Source: Proteles cristata cristata (Eukaryota > Chordata > Mammalia > Carnivora > Hyaenidae). Taken from it: a DNA stretch of 64,000 bases. Each line of letters opens with the position of its first letter. The first letter of the stretch is position 1. The DNA lies in assembly GCA_017311185.1 (NCBI GenBank), contig JAESUZ010002594.1:682001-746000 (forward strand). Reading direction: 5' to 3'. Both the position numbers and the translations under genes were made by a program. Below, piece after piece: positions 1 to 14,514 of this stretch. The notes beneath the pieces are model-generated. The model was not told the DNA's origin and searched no databases. It saw nothing but the letters and a program-made list of their open reading frames with translations.

Positions 1-136
1 GCAAGTGCAACCCGGCACTGGGAGACTCTTCAGTGTGGCGGCACCGCTGGCCATCTTGGCCCTCGTCCTCTCCCTAACAGTAAGACGCCAGGGGAAACCT
101 TGTGTGTGACCTCCAGCTTTCTCCTCTCCCCCACAG
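1..136 (+). other. RFX5: RFX5 intron, 3' part
   Basis: Upstream of the first visible exon. It ends in a pyrimidine tract and CCCCCACAG. No match to the RFX5 N-terminal coding sequence is seen, so the previous exon lies outside the window. Confidence 0.7.
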
Positions 137-3695
<3,559 letters not shown>

Positions 3696-5055
3696 TAGGT
3701 GGGGTGGGGGGAGGGTAGAGGGTTTATATTCACATTAACTCTACCTGCCTAGTAGAGGCCCTTCTCTGCACCCGTTTCTTGTTTGGCTCTTTTCCTAAGG
3801 CAATTCATTCTCCTGTGTAGACCGCTTGAGGCACCCTGTCCTCCACGGTGTCTGGCTCTTGCCTCTGACCTTTCCAGCTCAATACCCTTGGCTTTAGAGT
3901 CCTTGATAAATCTGTAGTGACTGTCTTTCCTGGATCTCTGTGCTATCCTGTGGGAGGCTAGGGATGGAGTAAGTGTGATGAATGTATAGACTAGGACTCT
4001 TGGTTTTAAATCAAAGAAAACCTTACAAACTGGCTTAAAAATTAAGACTTCCTGGCTCATATAACTAAAGTCCAAAGGTAGTACTGGCTCCAGAGAAAGC
4101 TGATGCAGTGGCTCAATATGTCTCGAAATGCCCGATCTCTTCTCCCCCCGCCCCCACCCCCCCACTGCTGCCTTCTATAGGCTCATTTAAACCTGGGCCA
4201 CCTCCCTGCTGCCAGCACTCCTGGGATTACACGTTTTCTCATTTATATCTAACCCAAAGGGGGTTAGGGGGGTACATCTTTGTGCCAGGAGTCCTAGCAG
4301 AAGCATCAACATTGACTGATTAGGCCATCCTGGGTCACATGGCCACCCCTGCCCAATCACTGTGGCCAGAAGGATGGTATATGCTAATTTGTACCTTCTA
4401 CATCTGGGAAAGCCTGGGATCAGCCTCCTTAGAATCACAAAGGTCTCCACACGGCCGGCCGCCTCCGTACCTGGGGATGCAGCTGAAACCTGGCCACAGC
4501 TATGAAGTACAGGTGGCTTTAGCTTGCTAGGTTGAGACCAGTTACACCTGTTTTCCTTTTTCCCTCCCTGTCTTGCATTTTCCTTCCTGCAGCTATAATA
4601 ACCTCTTTCCTCTCGTAGACTCAGAAGGAATGAGAGACAAGTCCCTCTCCTTTAAGGGACTCTCTTTAGTCTCATTTAGATGACACTTCTTACATCTCGG
4701 AGATGGGGAGCCTTCCCTTTCCTGTTTCTGAATGTTCGTTTTCTCTGCATTCTGCTTCCCTATCCCGACCTTATGGCCACTTTCACCAGGTGGAGTAATC
4801 CGAGCCATTTGATTAAATCCATTCTGTATCCACGAGGTGTCAGTCTCTTGTCGTACACATGCCAGGACTTAGCCAGGATTGCGGCTTTTGGCTAGGTGCG
4901 TGCCAGGAGATAGCTCTGCATATGGGCACCAACAGGAAGTGAGTTGCAGTAAACCAGGTGATCTCTACTGAGGACCTGCTTTGTCTTCTGCGTAGGGTAG
5001 CTTCTGTCAGGGAATCCGGTTCTGCCCAGGAAATAAATTTTCTTTCAGGGAGACT
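3696..5055 (+). other. RFX5: RFX5 3' UTR (predicted)
   Basis: Follows the RFX5 stop without coding potential. It is predicted to end shortly after the AATAAA at 5032-5037, giving about 1.35 kb. An ATTAAA near 4813 is a possible earlier site. The UTR holds a G/C-rich run near 4140 and no recognised repeat. Confidence 0.65.
5032..5037 (+). terminator. RFX5: Poly(A) signal, RFX5 candidate
   Basis: AATAAA followed by a T-rich stretch (ATTTTCTTTC). It is the first canonical hexamer downstream of the RFX5 stop. Confidence 0.6.
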
Positions 5056-5059
5056 TCAT

Positions 5060-5640
5060 TCGTTTCCACCACAGCATATTTTTAAAAATTATAATATGTA
5101 ATATTTGATATATATAAAGAGTATATTTAACATGAATAAATTATGAAACGTAATTAAATGAATACCTTTGACCAAATTATACATTAAAACATGAGAAATA
5201 CCATTGAGTTTCTTGTTCCTACCCTGTCCTACCCCACTGCCTCTCCCAGGACAATAATAACCACTGTCCTTAATTTTGTGTTTATTACCTATATACATAC
5301 ACACACACCCACAAATATATATGTATCTCTACATTTAGCCATATATGTATAAAACTCTTTAAAAACGTTGTTTTGCTTTCTTAGCTTTACAGAAAGTTTG
5401 TACTCTAATAGTCCCCCGCAGTTTGCTTTTTTTCACTTACCACAATTTTTAAGATTCGTCTATGTTGTAATTAGCTATAACTCGTTCATTTTCACCCGTA
5501 TAATAATTCTAGCAAGTACATAAACCACAAGTTACTGATGTACTCACCTATTACTGGCTGGGTTGTTTCCATTCTTTTGCTATCGCAAACAGTGCTGTTA
5601 TGAACCTTCTTGTACCTGTTAGTGCCTTTTTTTTTTTTTT
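5060..5640. mobile_element. Old L1-type LINE 3' remnant
   Basis: AT-rich block with phrases typical of old mammalian L1 3' regions (gggttgtttccattcttttgctat followed by an aacagtgctgttatgaac type string near 5560-5605). Strongly diverged; orientation and subfamily are not assigned. Confidence 0.5.
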
Positions 5641-5749
5641 TTAAGCAAGATTTCGAAAAAGGTTTCAAAGATGTTTCATTTGATCTGTGCATCCTCTGAG
5701 TTGGGAACTGTTTCCTCTGTCTTACTTTCTGGGAAAGTTGACATCAGAT

Positions 5750-6560
5750 CAGTTAAAAACTCAACTGTTGAACCATCTTAGCCTGGCATTTCTTTTTGGG
5801 AAAAATTTTAACCATTGATTCCATTTCTTTAACAATGATAGGCTGTGTGGGCTTTCTATTTTTTCTTGAGTCAATTTAGGTTAAGTGTTTTTCTAGGATT
5901 AAGTGAATTTTTTTTTTTTTTAAACCTCTGGGGTGGTCCTGTACTTTGTTTTTCATTTCTACTATTTACTCTGACCTTTTTTCCTCTTGATCAGTTGCAC
6001 CAGAAATTTGTTATTTTACTTTTTCAGCTGCTATTTTGGATTTTGTTGATCTTCTCCCTTATGTAATGTTCTCCATTTCATTAATTATGGGTATTATCTG
6101 TAGGATTTCCTTTCTTCTGCTTTCTTTAGATTTAATTTTATGTTTTTCGAGAATATTTTAATTTTGACACCCTAATTTTCAAGCTGGTCCTTTTTCTACT
6201 GTAAGTTTTTAAGGACCTGTTTCCCTACATTCCCCTAATTTTTCTGTTGTAAAGCACTTTAATTATAACTTAGTCCTAAGAATATTTACATGACCTTTAT
6301 GATTTTTTGATTTAGGAATTATTTGGAAAAATTTTAAGAATTTCCAACTGGATATTTAAAGTTTTACCTTTTTGATGCCCACTTTCATCTTAATGATTTG
6401 TACTCAGAGATGTGCCCGATGATACTAAATCTTTGAAATTCACTGTTATTTTATTTATCTGTAACTTTCCTGGATATCTAAATCGGTGTTTGTTGTTTTC
6501 TGCTCACTCTTGCCTGTGGTAGCTTGTGTTTTTGTATATTTTCAGTTTGGGGGGTTTGAG
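5750..6560 (-). mobile_element. Ancient L1 ORF2-region remnant
   Basis: Strongly diverged, T-rich on the + strand. Several phrases (ttccttcttctgctttctt, tttgatttaggaattattt, aatttccaactggatattt) align by eye with the reverse strand of L1 ORF2. No open frame survives. Confidence 0.5.
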
Positions 6561-7247
6561 CTCACATTGTGTTAAACTTAAAATGTGGGAATCCAGAGAT
6601 CCTAAATTGGGGGTACATTCCTGCAGAGAAGATTTGCATTTGCTTCCGCCAGGAGCCTAACCATACTCCTGACCTGGGGCTGTTGGCTGCTTCTAGAGTC
6701 TCCGTTGCTTTCAGGAGTCCCAGGTGTTCTCGCCTTCCTTGGCTGGGCCCAGGGTTTAGCCTGTCTTCACAATACTGTTCACTTCCTCATGTAGGTTTCT
6801 GCTTAATGTCATTCTTTTTCTTCCTTTAGTGATTTCTCTTACGTTCTAAAGAGCCCAGCAATATGTGAACCATTATCTTTGTTGTAATTTATCCAGGATC
6901 TACTTGTATTTTAATGGGAGAGCCCTTATCCAGGTGGTCAGAAATAGGCATTACTGTGGTTTTGGCAATTTCCTTTTTGTTTTTTAGGTGACGGGCACTT
7001 ATTAGAAGCCAGTTGACTTAAGCTGTCTTCAAGTCAATAATGATTATAGAACAGTGGCAATATGACAGTTATGTTAGCAGTAAGCAGAGAGCTGTGCGGG
7101 CCCAGAGGAGTAGCATAGAGCTCAGACAGGGACCCTGGATGACTTCCCAGTTGAGGTGAGTACGAGTTCGCTGGACAAGTCTAACTCATAAAACAAGGAC
7201 AGAACATAAGACATATAGAAAAAAAGGTAAATTATGGTACTCATCCT
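6561..7247. other. Unassigned intergenic DNA
   Basis: No gene or clear repeat seen between the old L1 remnant and the SINE at 7248. Short ORFs here have no recognisable product. Confidence 0.4.
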
Positions 7248-7471
7248 TTTTTTTTCTTAATTTTTAATGTTCTTTTTTTATTTATTTCTAAGAGAGAGAG
7301 TGTGAGCAGGGGAGGGTCAGAGAGAGAGGTAGACACAGAATCTGAAACAGGCTCCAGGCTCTGAGCTGGCTGTCAGCACAGAGCCCAACGCGGGGCTCGA
7401 ACCCATGAACTGTGAGATCATGACCTGAGCCAAAGTCGGACGCTTAACCGACTGAGCCACCCAGGCACCCC
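7248..7471 (-). mobile_element. SINEC element
   Basis: Antisense SINE with poly-T at left and gagccacccaggcacccc at right. A TGGTACTCAT target duplication lies on both sides (about 7235-7244 and 7474-7483). Confidence 0.92.
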
Positions 7472-8035
7472 TGTGGTACTCATTCTGCATAAAAGGTATA
7501 CATTCAAAGAGATTACTTGGGCCGGATAATTTTGGCAGGCTTCATGGAAAAGACAGGGTAAGTAGAACTTAGATAGGTGGAAAAGAGGAAGACATTCCAG
7601 GGAAAGCAGAGGTTTGGGCATGTGAGATGTGACAAAAGGCCTAGAAGAACCATTCCCCGAAAGAGACCTGTGAGGCAGAAGGGGGGTATATGAACAATAG
7701 TGAGAAGCCAACTAGAAGGTCATACAACCATCATAGTTATCTGTTGACTGACTGAATGGATAAAGGTATCAAGTTTGCATTAAAGGATGGAGGAACTGGA
7801 AGCAGAAGGAACCAGCCAGCCAGCCGGTTCCATGTGGGAGGAGAAGAGGGACTGGATTGGGCGGCTGGTACGTTAGAAGGGACAGACATACGGGAAAATA
7901 AACCACTCATCTTAGAATAGGTGAAAGCATCTAAGGAAACATTGTCCTCACCTTGGTTGGTTTTGGGGATATATCCATTCACTCTGGGAGCCCCAGCCCA
8001 CCTGAGGATTTTGAGATTTACGTGTGCCTTTTTTT

Positions 8036-8290
8036 TCAAGTTTTTAATTTTTTTTTTAGTAAACCCTACACCTAATGTGGGACTCAAACTCGCAACCCCA
8101 AGATCAAGAGTCGCATGCTCTTCTAACTGAGCTAGCCAGGCACACGCCACCACTTCCTCCCCAACCCCCAATTCCAGCCATGGGGTTTTGAAGTAGCCTA
8201 TTTTGTTTGTTTGCTTGTTTTTATGTTGTTATTGTTGTTTTATTTTAAGTAGGCTCCACACTCAACCAACTGAACCACCCAGGCACGCCA
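8036..8290 (-). mobile_element. Two older SINEC fragments, antisense
   Basis: 8036-8150 carries a degenerate tRNA-like body ending in gctagccaggcacacgcc. 8230-8290 carries only the head (caaccaactgaaccacccaggcacgcc). Both are more diverged than the young copies. Confidence 0.7.
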
Positions 8291-8334
8291 GTAGCCTATT
8301 TTTAAAACCTACCTATGTAAAAAATTTAACATAA

Positions 8335-8838
8335 GGGGTGCCTGGCTGGCCCAGTCTGAAGAGTATGCAACTCTTGATCTTGGGGTCATGAGTTCCAGCC
8401 CCTCATTGGGTGTAGAGATCACTTAAATTACTTAAATCAATAAAACTTTTTAAAAACTGTAACATGGATGGGGCCTGAGTGGCTCAGTTGTTTTAAGTGT
8501 CCAACTTCGGCTTAGGTCATGATCTTGCAGTTTGTTGAGTTCAAGCCTCACATTGGGCTCTCTGCTGTCAGCACAGAGCTGGCTTCAGATCTTCTGTACC
8601 CTCCCCCTGAATAAATAAATATTTAAAAAAAAAATAATAAAAATCTAACATGAGGCACCTTGCTGGCTCAGTCAGTTAAGCATCTATCTAACTCTTGATT
8701 TTGGCTCAGGTCATGATCTCATGGTTCGTGGGTTTGAGCCCCATGTTGGGCTCTATACTGTCAGTGCTTGGGATTCTCTGTCTCCCTCTCTCTCTGCCCC
8801 CTTCAAAAATAAATCAACATTTAAAAATAAAAATAATC
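8335..8838 (+). mobile_element. Tandem run of three old SINEC copies
   Basis: Three sense-strand elements follow one another: 8335-8455 (head ggggtgcctggctggcccag, TAAAACTTTTT end), 8468-8640 (head gatggggcctgagtggctcag) and 8652-8838 (head gaggcaccttgctggctcag). Each has a degenerate A/B-box region and its own A-rich tail. Confidence 0.8.
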
Positions 8839-8920
8839 TAACATGAAACAAGTTATTCTCTAGTTTAGGCAGTCTTCAGTTTACTAGATGAAGGGTTTAA
8901 CCAAGATTTGGGGGACTGCC

Positions 8921-9140
8921 GGGGCGCCTGGGTGGCTTAGTCGGTTAAGCGTCCGACTTTCGCTTGAGTCATGATCTCGCGGTTCGTGGGTTCGAGCCCC
9001 GCGTCAGGCTCTGTGCTGACTGCCAGCTCCGAGCCTGGAGCCTGTTTCAGCCTGTGACTCCCTCTCTCTCTGACCCTCCCCTGCTCACGCTGTCTCTCTC
9101 TCTCTCCTAAAAAATAAAACATTTAAAAAAAAAAAAAAAA
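8921..9140 (+). mobile_element. Young SINEC copy
   Basis: Full-length element of the young type (ggcttagtcggttaagcg, actttcgctt, B box ggttcgagccc, CT-rich tail, poly-A). The perfect 16-bp target duplication GATTTGGGGGACTGCC is at 8905-8920 and 9141-9156. Confidence 0.96.
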
Positions 9141-9604
9141 GATTTGGGGGACTGCCTACTGCTTCCCCTACCATTTTTACTCTTTCCCCAACACCCTACC
9201 CTGTCCTCACATGACCTCACCCCCCAAGTGTTGTGGTTTTGCATTTTAGCCCTATCATAAATGAAGTTAAAGATAATTTATAATTTACTAAAATTTGAAA
9301 TAATTGTTTACTATTAAACCAAGGTAAGCTCTACATGTCTAGTCAATGGCCCCAAATAAATGAACTTAATTGTTTATTTTTGTGGAAAATTAAATTTCTT
9401 TAGAAATCAAAGCAAATGCCACATTCACTCACATACTAAACGGGAGGACTAATGTCAGCATATATTTGTCTAAGTATTTCATCTGGTGTTATGATTCCTC
9501 AGTAGGTCTATCCTTTCTTTGCCTAGAATTGTTGTGGTAGCTCTAGCCTATGAGATAAAGCTAAGCACAACATATAGGTAATGCATTGTTTAAGAGATGT
9601 TCAT

Positions 9605-9804
9605 GGGGTGCCTGGGTGGCTCATCTGGTTAAGAGTCCGACTTCGGCTCAGGTCATGATCTCACATCTTAGGAGTTCGAGCCTCGCATCTGGCTCTGTAC
9701 TGAGAGCGTGGAGCTTGCTTCGGATTCTGTCTCTCCCTCTCTCTCTGCTCCTCTCCTGCTCGCGCTCTGTCTCTCTCAAAAATAGACATTAAGAGAAAAA
9801 GGAG
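9605..9804 (+). mobile_element. SINEC element
   Basis: Head ggggtgcctgggtggctcat; the tail ends in a purine run. Target duplication AGAGATGTTCAT at 9593-9604 and 9805-9816. Confidence 0.93.
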
Positions 9805-10037
9805 AGAGATGTTCATGAGAAGGTATTTGGTGGAAAGAGCATGAATTCAGTTCCTATCTTACCCCATTCTTGGGTTGTGAGACTGACTTAGCAGGATGCA
9901 GGATGCAAAACAGTGTTTTCAAAAGTGAAATAAAATAGAAACTATCAAGAGTACATCACATATAATAAGGGTAAATATGATTTCATGAAACCTTTATTTC
10001 AGCGAAGACACATCTATGTGTTTTTCAATGATCATGA

Positions 10038-10136
10038 TGTAAAATGTACTTCTCCGTGCGAGATATGGGGGCAAGTGCAATGTACGGAGCTCCCTCCTCC
10101 GCCGCCATCTTGCCCCTTCTCCTGTAAAATGTACTT
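10038..10136. mobile_element. 71-bp GC-rich insert with 14-bp target duplication
   Basis: A perfect 14-bp repeat TGTAAAATGTACTT (10038-10051 and 10123-10136) brackets a 71-bp GC-rich insert (10052-10122) in AT-rich DNA. Read on the - strand the insert contains GGGGCAAGATGGCGGCGG, similar in style to L1 5' UTR sequence or to an mRNA start. There is no poly-A or poly-T at either end. The duplication is seen directly; the source is inference. Confidence 0.75.
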
Positions 10137-10164
10137 ATTGTGGGTTGAAGGAAAACAACCTTGA

Positions 10165-10285
10165 AAAAGGACTTAACCGTTCTGAAGCTTAGCTTCCATA
10201 AAATGGGCTAAAAATCTCTTTCACGGGGTTGTAATGAGGGACAAATGAGGTAATGTTTGTCTTCATACACAGTAGGGGCTAGGGC
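10165..10285 (+). repeat. MIR fragment
   Basis: Core-like string (cttccataaaatgggctaaa, then ggttgtaatgagggacaaat) matches the MIR core in the sense direction, diverged. Confidence 0.6.
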
Positions 10286-10482
10286 AACAACTGCTGGCTT
10301 CTTTATCTTTTCTCCAAGGGAAAAAACCCATAATTTCTGTGGTTCAGGGAGGCAAAAGTCATTCTTTATAATTTCTTTAACTACAGCTGGGTTTAAAATA
10401 TAATAGAAGTTATATTATGAACTGGGTCCTAGTTCATATAACTAGTTCTAGTTATACCAACTTTTGATAAATAAACCAACTT

Positions 10483-10697
10483 TTTTTTTTTAATGTTTTA
10501 TTTATTTTTGAGAGAGATAGAGACAGCGTGAGCAATGGAGGGTCAGAGAGGGAGGGAGACACAGAATCCGAAGCAGGCTCCAGGCTCTGAGCTAGCTGTC
10601 AGCACAGAGCCCGACGCGGGGCTCGAACCCACGAACCGTGAGATCATGACCTGAGCCCAAGTCGGACGCTTAACCGACTGAGCCACCCAGGCGTCCC
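10483..10697 (-). mobile_element. SINEC element
   Basis: Antisense copy with poly-T at left and gccacccaggcgtccc at right. Perfect target duplication ATAAACCAACTT at 10471-10482 and 10698-10709. Confidence 0.95.
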
Positions 10698-10749
10698 ATA
10701 AACCAACTTCTTTACCCAATTTGGTTAAATTTAAATAAATAAATGATAT

Positions 10750-11180
10750 GGGGTGCCTGGGTGGCTCAGTTGGTTGAGCATCCAACTCTTAACATTTTTT
10801 TCTAATGTTTATTTATTTTTGAGAGAGAGAGACAGAGTGTGAGTGGCCTTGGGGCAAAGAAAGAGGGAGACACAGAATCTGAAGCAGGCTCTAGGCTCTG
10901 AGCTGTCAGCACAGAACCCGACACAGGGCTTGAACTCATGAACCGCAAGATCATGACCTGAGCCCAAGTCAGACACCCAACGAACTGAGCCACCCAGGCG
11001 CCCCATGCATCTAACTCTTGATTTCAGCTCAGGTCACAATCCCAGGGTCATGGGATGGGGCCCCACATTGGGCTATGCAATGAGCATAGAGCCTGCTTGG
11101 GATTCTGTCTCTCTCTCCCTCCCTCTCTCTCTCTCTCCCTCTGCCCCTCTCTTCTGCTCACACTCTCTTGCTAAAAAATA
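10750..11180 (+). mobile_element. SINEC element interrupted by another SINE
   Basis: The sense head (ggggtgcctgggtggctcag to ggttgagcatccaactctt) at 10750-10790 resumes at 11005 (atgcatctaactcttgattt) and runs to an AAAATAAAATAAATGA end. Outer duplications AAATAAATGAT/C flank the whole. The break is the antisense SINE at 10791-11004. Confidence 0.9.
10791..11004 (-). mobile_element. SINEC copy nested in a SINEC
   Basis: Antisense element inserted into the tRNA-like part of the element at 10750-11180. The host string GCATCCAACTCTT / GCATCTAACTCTT is duplicated at both edges. Confidence 0.92.
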
Positions 11181-11410
11181 AAATAAATGACATTACCTGA
11201 CCCTGTTGGTACTTTCCTGCTCTCCCCATACTCCAAGGTGCCACACACATATCTACTTTTCCATCAAAACAAGAGGCTTCCGACACACATTGGACAGTAC
11301 AGATTCCCATAGGGTCACATCATCCACGTGCAACCATCTATACCTGCAGTGGCTCCCTGGGACCGTAGAAAGAGGTAAATGGTACTTTTTCTAGCAAAAG
11401 AAAATTTTAT

Positions 11411-11670
11411 TTTATTGTTATTATTTTTTAGAAAACTAGTATTTTCTTTTTTTTTTTAAATATTTTTATTTATTTCTAGGAGAGAGAGAGAGAGAGAGCA
11501 TGAGCAGGGAAGGGCCAGAGAGAGACGGAGACACAGACTCTGAAATAGGCTCCAGGCTCTGAGGTGGCGGTCAGCACAGAGCCCTATGCGGGGCTCGAAC
11601 CCACGAACCGCGAGATCATGACCTAAGCGAAAGCCGGACGCTTAACCGACTAAGCCACCCAGGCGCCCCA
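11411..11670 (-). mobile_element. Young SINEC copy with long T-rich tail
   Basis: Antisense element of the young type (gcgaaagccggacgcttaac). The duplication CAAAAGAAAATTTTA at 11395-11409 and 11671-11685 includes about 35 bp of A/T-rich sequence before the poly-T, so the tail has expanded or is heterogeneous. Confidence 0.9.
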
Positions 11671-11689
11671 CAAAAGAAAATTTTAAAAA

Positions 11690-13400
11690 ATAGGTTCAAT
11701 GTGCTGAGGAATTTTAGAAAATATATACTTTGAATTTAATATGGGAAACAAAAAGAATAGCATTCAGTTTTATGATTTGACAACTGTAATCAAGTGGAAA
11801 AGCAAAAAGGATTGAGAGAAGAAAAAACTAGTCAAAATATCTACTTGTTACCATTTTTAATTTATTAATTCATTTATGAAAAGGAAACCAAAAAAATCAG
11901 TAAGACGGTATTGTTTTACATTTTTGGAAATCCCTTAAATGCCTAACTGGATTCTCATATCTGCTTCTGCATTCCATCTGTTGTTATATCAACAAATATA
12001 ATTACCCTCCCCACCCCCCACTGTGGTAGAAACTAAGGATAGCACTAGAATACAAAGATGAATCCTTTCCTGCTTTGAGTTCAGACTAGAGAGGTTTGAA
12101 GGCTTGTAGAAACAACAGAGTAACAAAAAGAAAAAGAAAAAAAAAAGCACTCCAGAGAAAATCAGAAAGACCAAATCAGACAGAGGTGCAAAGTTCACAC
12201 ATGAGCCCTTAGAGCCATAAACAGAAAACTCAACACACTTCTGCTTAATACTGTGTTTGTGGGGAGGAAAAAGGATGGGGGGGGATCCCTTGGTTAATAA
12301 AGGGCTTAATAACTGCTTATAGCAATACAAAGCTCCATTTAAGGTTTGAACAGAGATGTTCCTGAAATCTTGTTTTGTTGTTGCTGTTATTGGAAAATAA
12401 AAAACTTCCTACTATAAAAAGTAGGGCTTTCACATCCCTTTTCACAGTGCCTCCCCCTGGAAGGGAGGGATGTGTGACATTTTAAACTCTAGGCTAAGGC
12501 AGGATCATCACCTCTTGACCCTTGCCTGACAGCTGACTGGCAGCTGGCCAAGAGTTGCTGGACCTAACAGGTGGACTGGTGATTCTCTCCTCCAGACCAG
12601 TGGTGACAAATTTAAACTATCTTTGGCACTCTGGGCCTCTTTCTCCGCTCATCTTTCGTTACTGTACTCCTGCTTTAACCAAGCTTAGCTTGCCCTCAAG
12701 CAAATTCCCATTTCTATTCTTCAACACACAATTTTTTAGTCTTCACAATGCTCTCTCCTTTTTTGTTCTGCTGGGTTATGTCCAATACCTCTTCTAAGAC
12801 CTGGCTTACAGTATTTTTGACAAGTCTTCCATTCATTTGTCCACCATATATATACGGAGTGGCTAGGCCTTCCGTAGTAATTCATCAGCCTCCTCTATGT
12901 TCCTTCAGCAACTGGAGAGCCCATCTGTTCTACTTTTGTACATACTGCCTGTTTTACATAGTTATTTCCAAGCTACTACTCTTTATTCTGCCTCCCTATT
13001 AAACAGAAGCAATGACCCTCTTTTCTTTCATTAACCTATATTACCGTCCAAAGAACAGTAATATATAGTACTATGGTAGTAATCTGTACCTCTTTTAATC
13101 CTCACAAAGCCCTGTAAAGAGTTAATATTCATGTATCCACTTTACAGACACAGAAACTGAGGTTCAAAGAGGTTGCTTCAATTCTCACAAATCAAAAAGC
13201 CTTTAAGTGGTAGGGAAGGTGGGATCCAAGATCAAAGCTAGCCTCAACGTCGAATGTCCCAGCGCGACTGGGACTGAGGTGCTGAGGGCAAGGGCCCCCA
13301 GTCAAATCAATCAATACCGACAATTTACAAAACCAACACCAGAGGTCCATTTGCAGGGCGCGTTTCTGTTTATTTGTTTAGTTGTATATGGTTCGGTTTG
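11690..13400. other. Intergenic DNA with old LINE2/MIR remnants
   Basis: No gene seen. 12770-13010 resembles a diverged L2 3' region (ctaagacctggcttacag through catactgcctgttttacat). 13075-13245 is an antisense MIR (ttttaatcctcacaaagccc, ccactttacagacacagaaac). The remainder to 12340 is unassigned AT-rich DNA. Confidence 0.5.
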
Positions 13401-13773
13401 GAAGGAGGGGTTATGATCACTCACCTCTCCCAATTAAGCCCCGTCCAGCCCCTCCCTGAGGGATCGATGTCCGGAGGCTGGAGGCCAAAGGCTACCCAGG
13501 CAGGTGGTGACCTCGGAGGCAGAATCGCGGCCTCGAGTCGCGTCGCTAACAGCGAAAAGATTGACGCGGTTGGACCGCGCCATTTCCAAAGTGATAAGGG
13601 ACGTGGTCTTGGAAGCTTCCTTAAAGATGAACAGGAAAAGGATGGTCAGCGTGACGGTCTTCCCCGCACGCCCTTTCTCTTTCTCCTCTCCCCGTTGGGT
13701 CCGCTGCGCGCATCCCACAGCCTGATTTACTAAGAGAATCGTGTGAGACAGGGGAGGGGGAAAAGCCCCTAGA

Positions 13774-13833
13774 TTGCAGTTACGGTAACTCGGTTGCAAA
13801 CGCAAACGGACTTATTTACATATAATTTGCATG
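13774..13833 (-). promoter_or_regulatory. Octamer plus PSE-like motif
   Basis: On the - strand a perfect octamer ATGCAAAT (13833-13826) is followed about 36 nt later by GTTACCGTAACTGCAA (13789-13774), close to the proximal sequence element of snRNA-type promoters. No snRNA-like transcript is recognisable downstream, so the role is open; the octamer may simply serve the adjacent CpG promoter. Confidence 0.3.
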
Positions 13834-13859
13834 TCCAGGTACTTATGGAAGTACCCGGT

Positions 13860-14480
13860 ATGTCTGTACTTCCTTTCTAACTCGGCGTCCGCACCCGCTT
13901 GCTGGCCTGCTCCTCTACCCTCTAGGCCGGGAGCCCCGTCCCTTATCCAGTAACTTTCACTACCTTTTCGGTTACCTAGCCCGACAAACGCTACCTCCTG
14001 GCCTTCGGAAGATTGGCCCCTCCTCCCACCCTTAGGCTCCTCCCTCCGTCTTCTCCCTCCCCGGTTTCCAATTGCCTCTTCCCCGCCCCCTTTTCTATTT
14101 CTGAACAGGCATGTTCCAGGCAGCCTCGCCGACTCTTTAGATTGCTATGGGATCGGTAGGGTCCTGAGCGTCGAAGAAGCAGGAAGGCATAGCCCAACAA
14201 CGGCTGCTGGGACTCACGAGAAGAATCGAGCCCTGCCGGGATTTTATTTAGTATTTGTTTGTTATTTTTGGTCTTGCTTTGGCGGAGGGAGGGAGAGGAG
14301 GCTGAGCGGCTCGGTCGAACTTGAGGCGGCGCGAAGGCCCCCTCAGGCGGCGCCGAGGGCAGCCCCGAAGCCGGGGCCTGGCTCCGCCGCCGCGGCCGCT
14401 GTCAGGGAAGCGCAGGCGACCAATGGAACCCGGGAGCGGCCACTGCTGCTGAGGCGGCGGTGTCGGCAGCCCGACTCCGA
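13860..14480 (+). promoter_or_regulatory. PI4KB: PI4KB CpG-island promoter
   Basis: GC-rich, CpG-dense block without a TATA box. A CCAATGG box lies near 14420 and several GC boxes are present. It ends in the donor of the non-coding first exon. CpG enrichment already begins near 13.4 kb, compatible with divergent initiation. The exact start site cannot be fixed from sequence. Confidence 0.75.
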
Positions 14481-14514
14481 CCGCCCGCACCCCCTCCGCG
14501 GGGGTCCCCCGGAG
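14290..14514 (+). other. PI4KB: PI4KB non-coding exon 1 (5' boundary approximate)
   Basis: Strong donor GGAG|GTAAGC at 14514/14515, next to a CpG-dense stretch and upstream of the first coding exon. In the frame that would join the coding exon there is a TGA at 14450-14452 and no ATG after it, so this exon is untranslated and translation starts in exon 2. Confidence 0.6.

Noticed and set aside
13504..13805. Open frames on both strands in the CpG region before PI4KB, including a VIRD string recalling histone H4.
   Set aside because: Only a few residues match, and no histone fold order or start context is seen. CpG-rich DNA lacks stops by chance.
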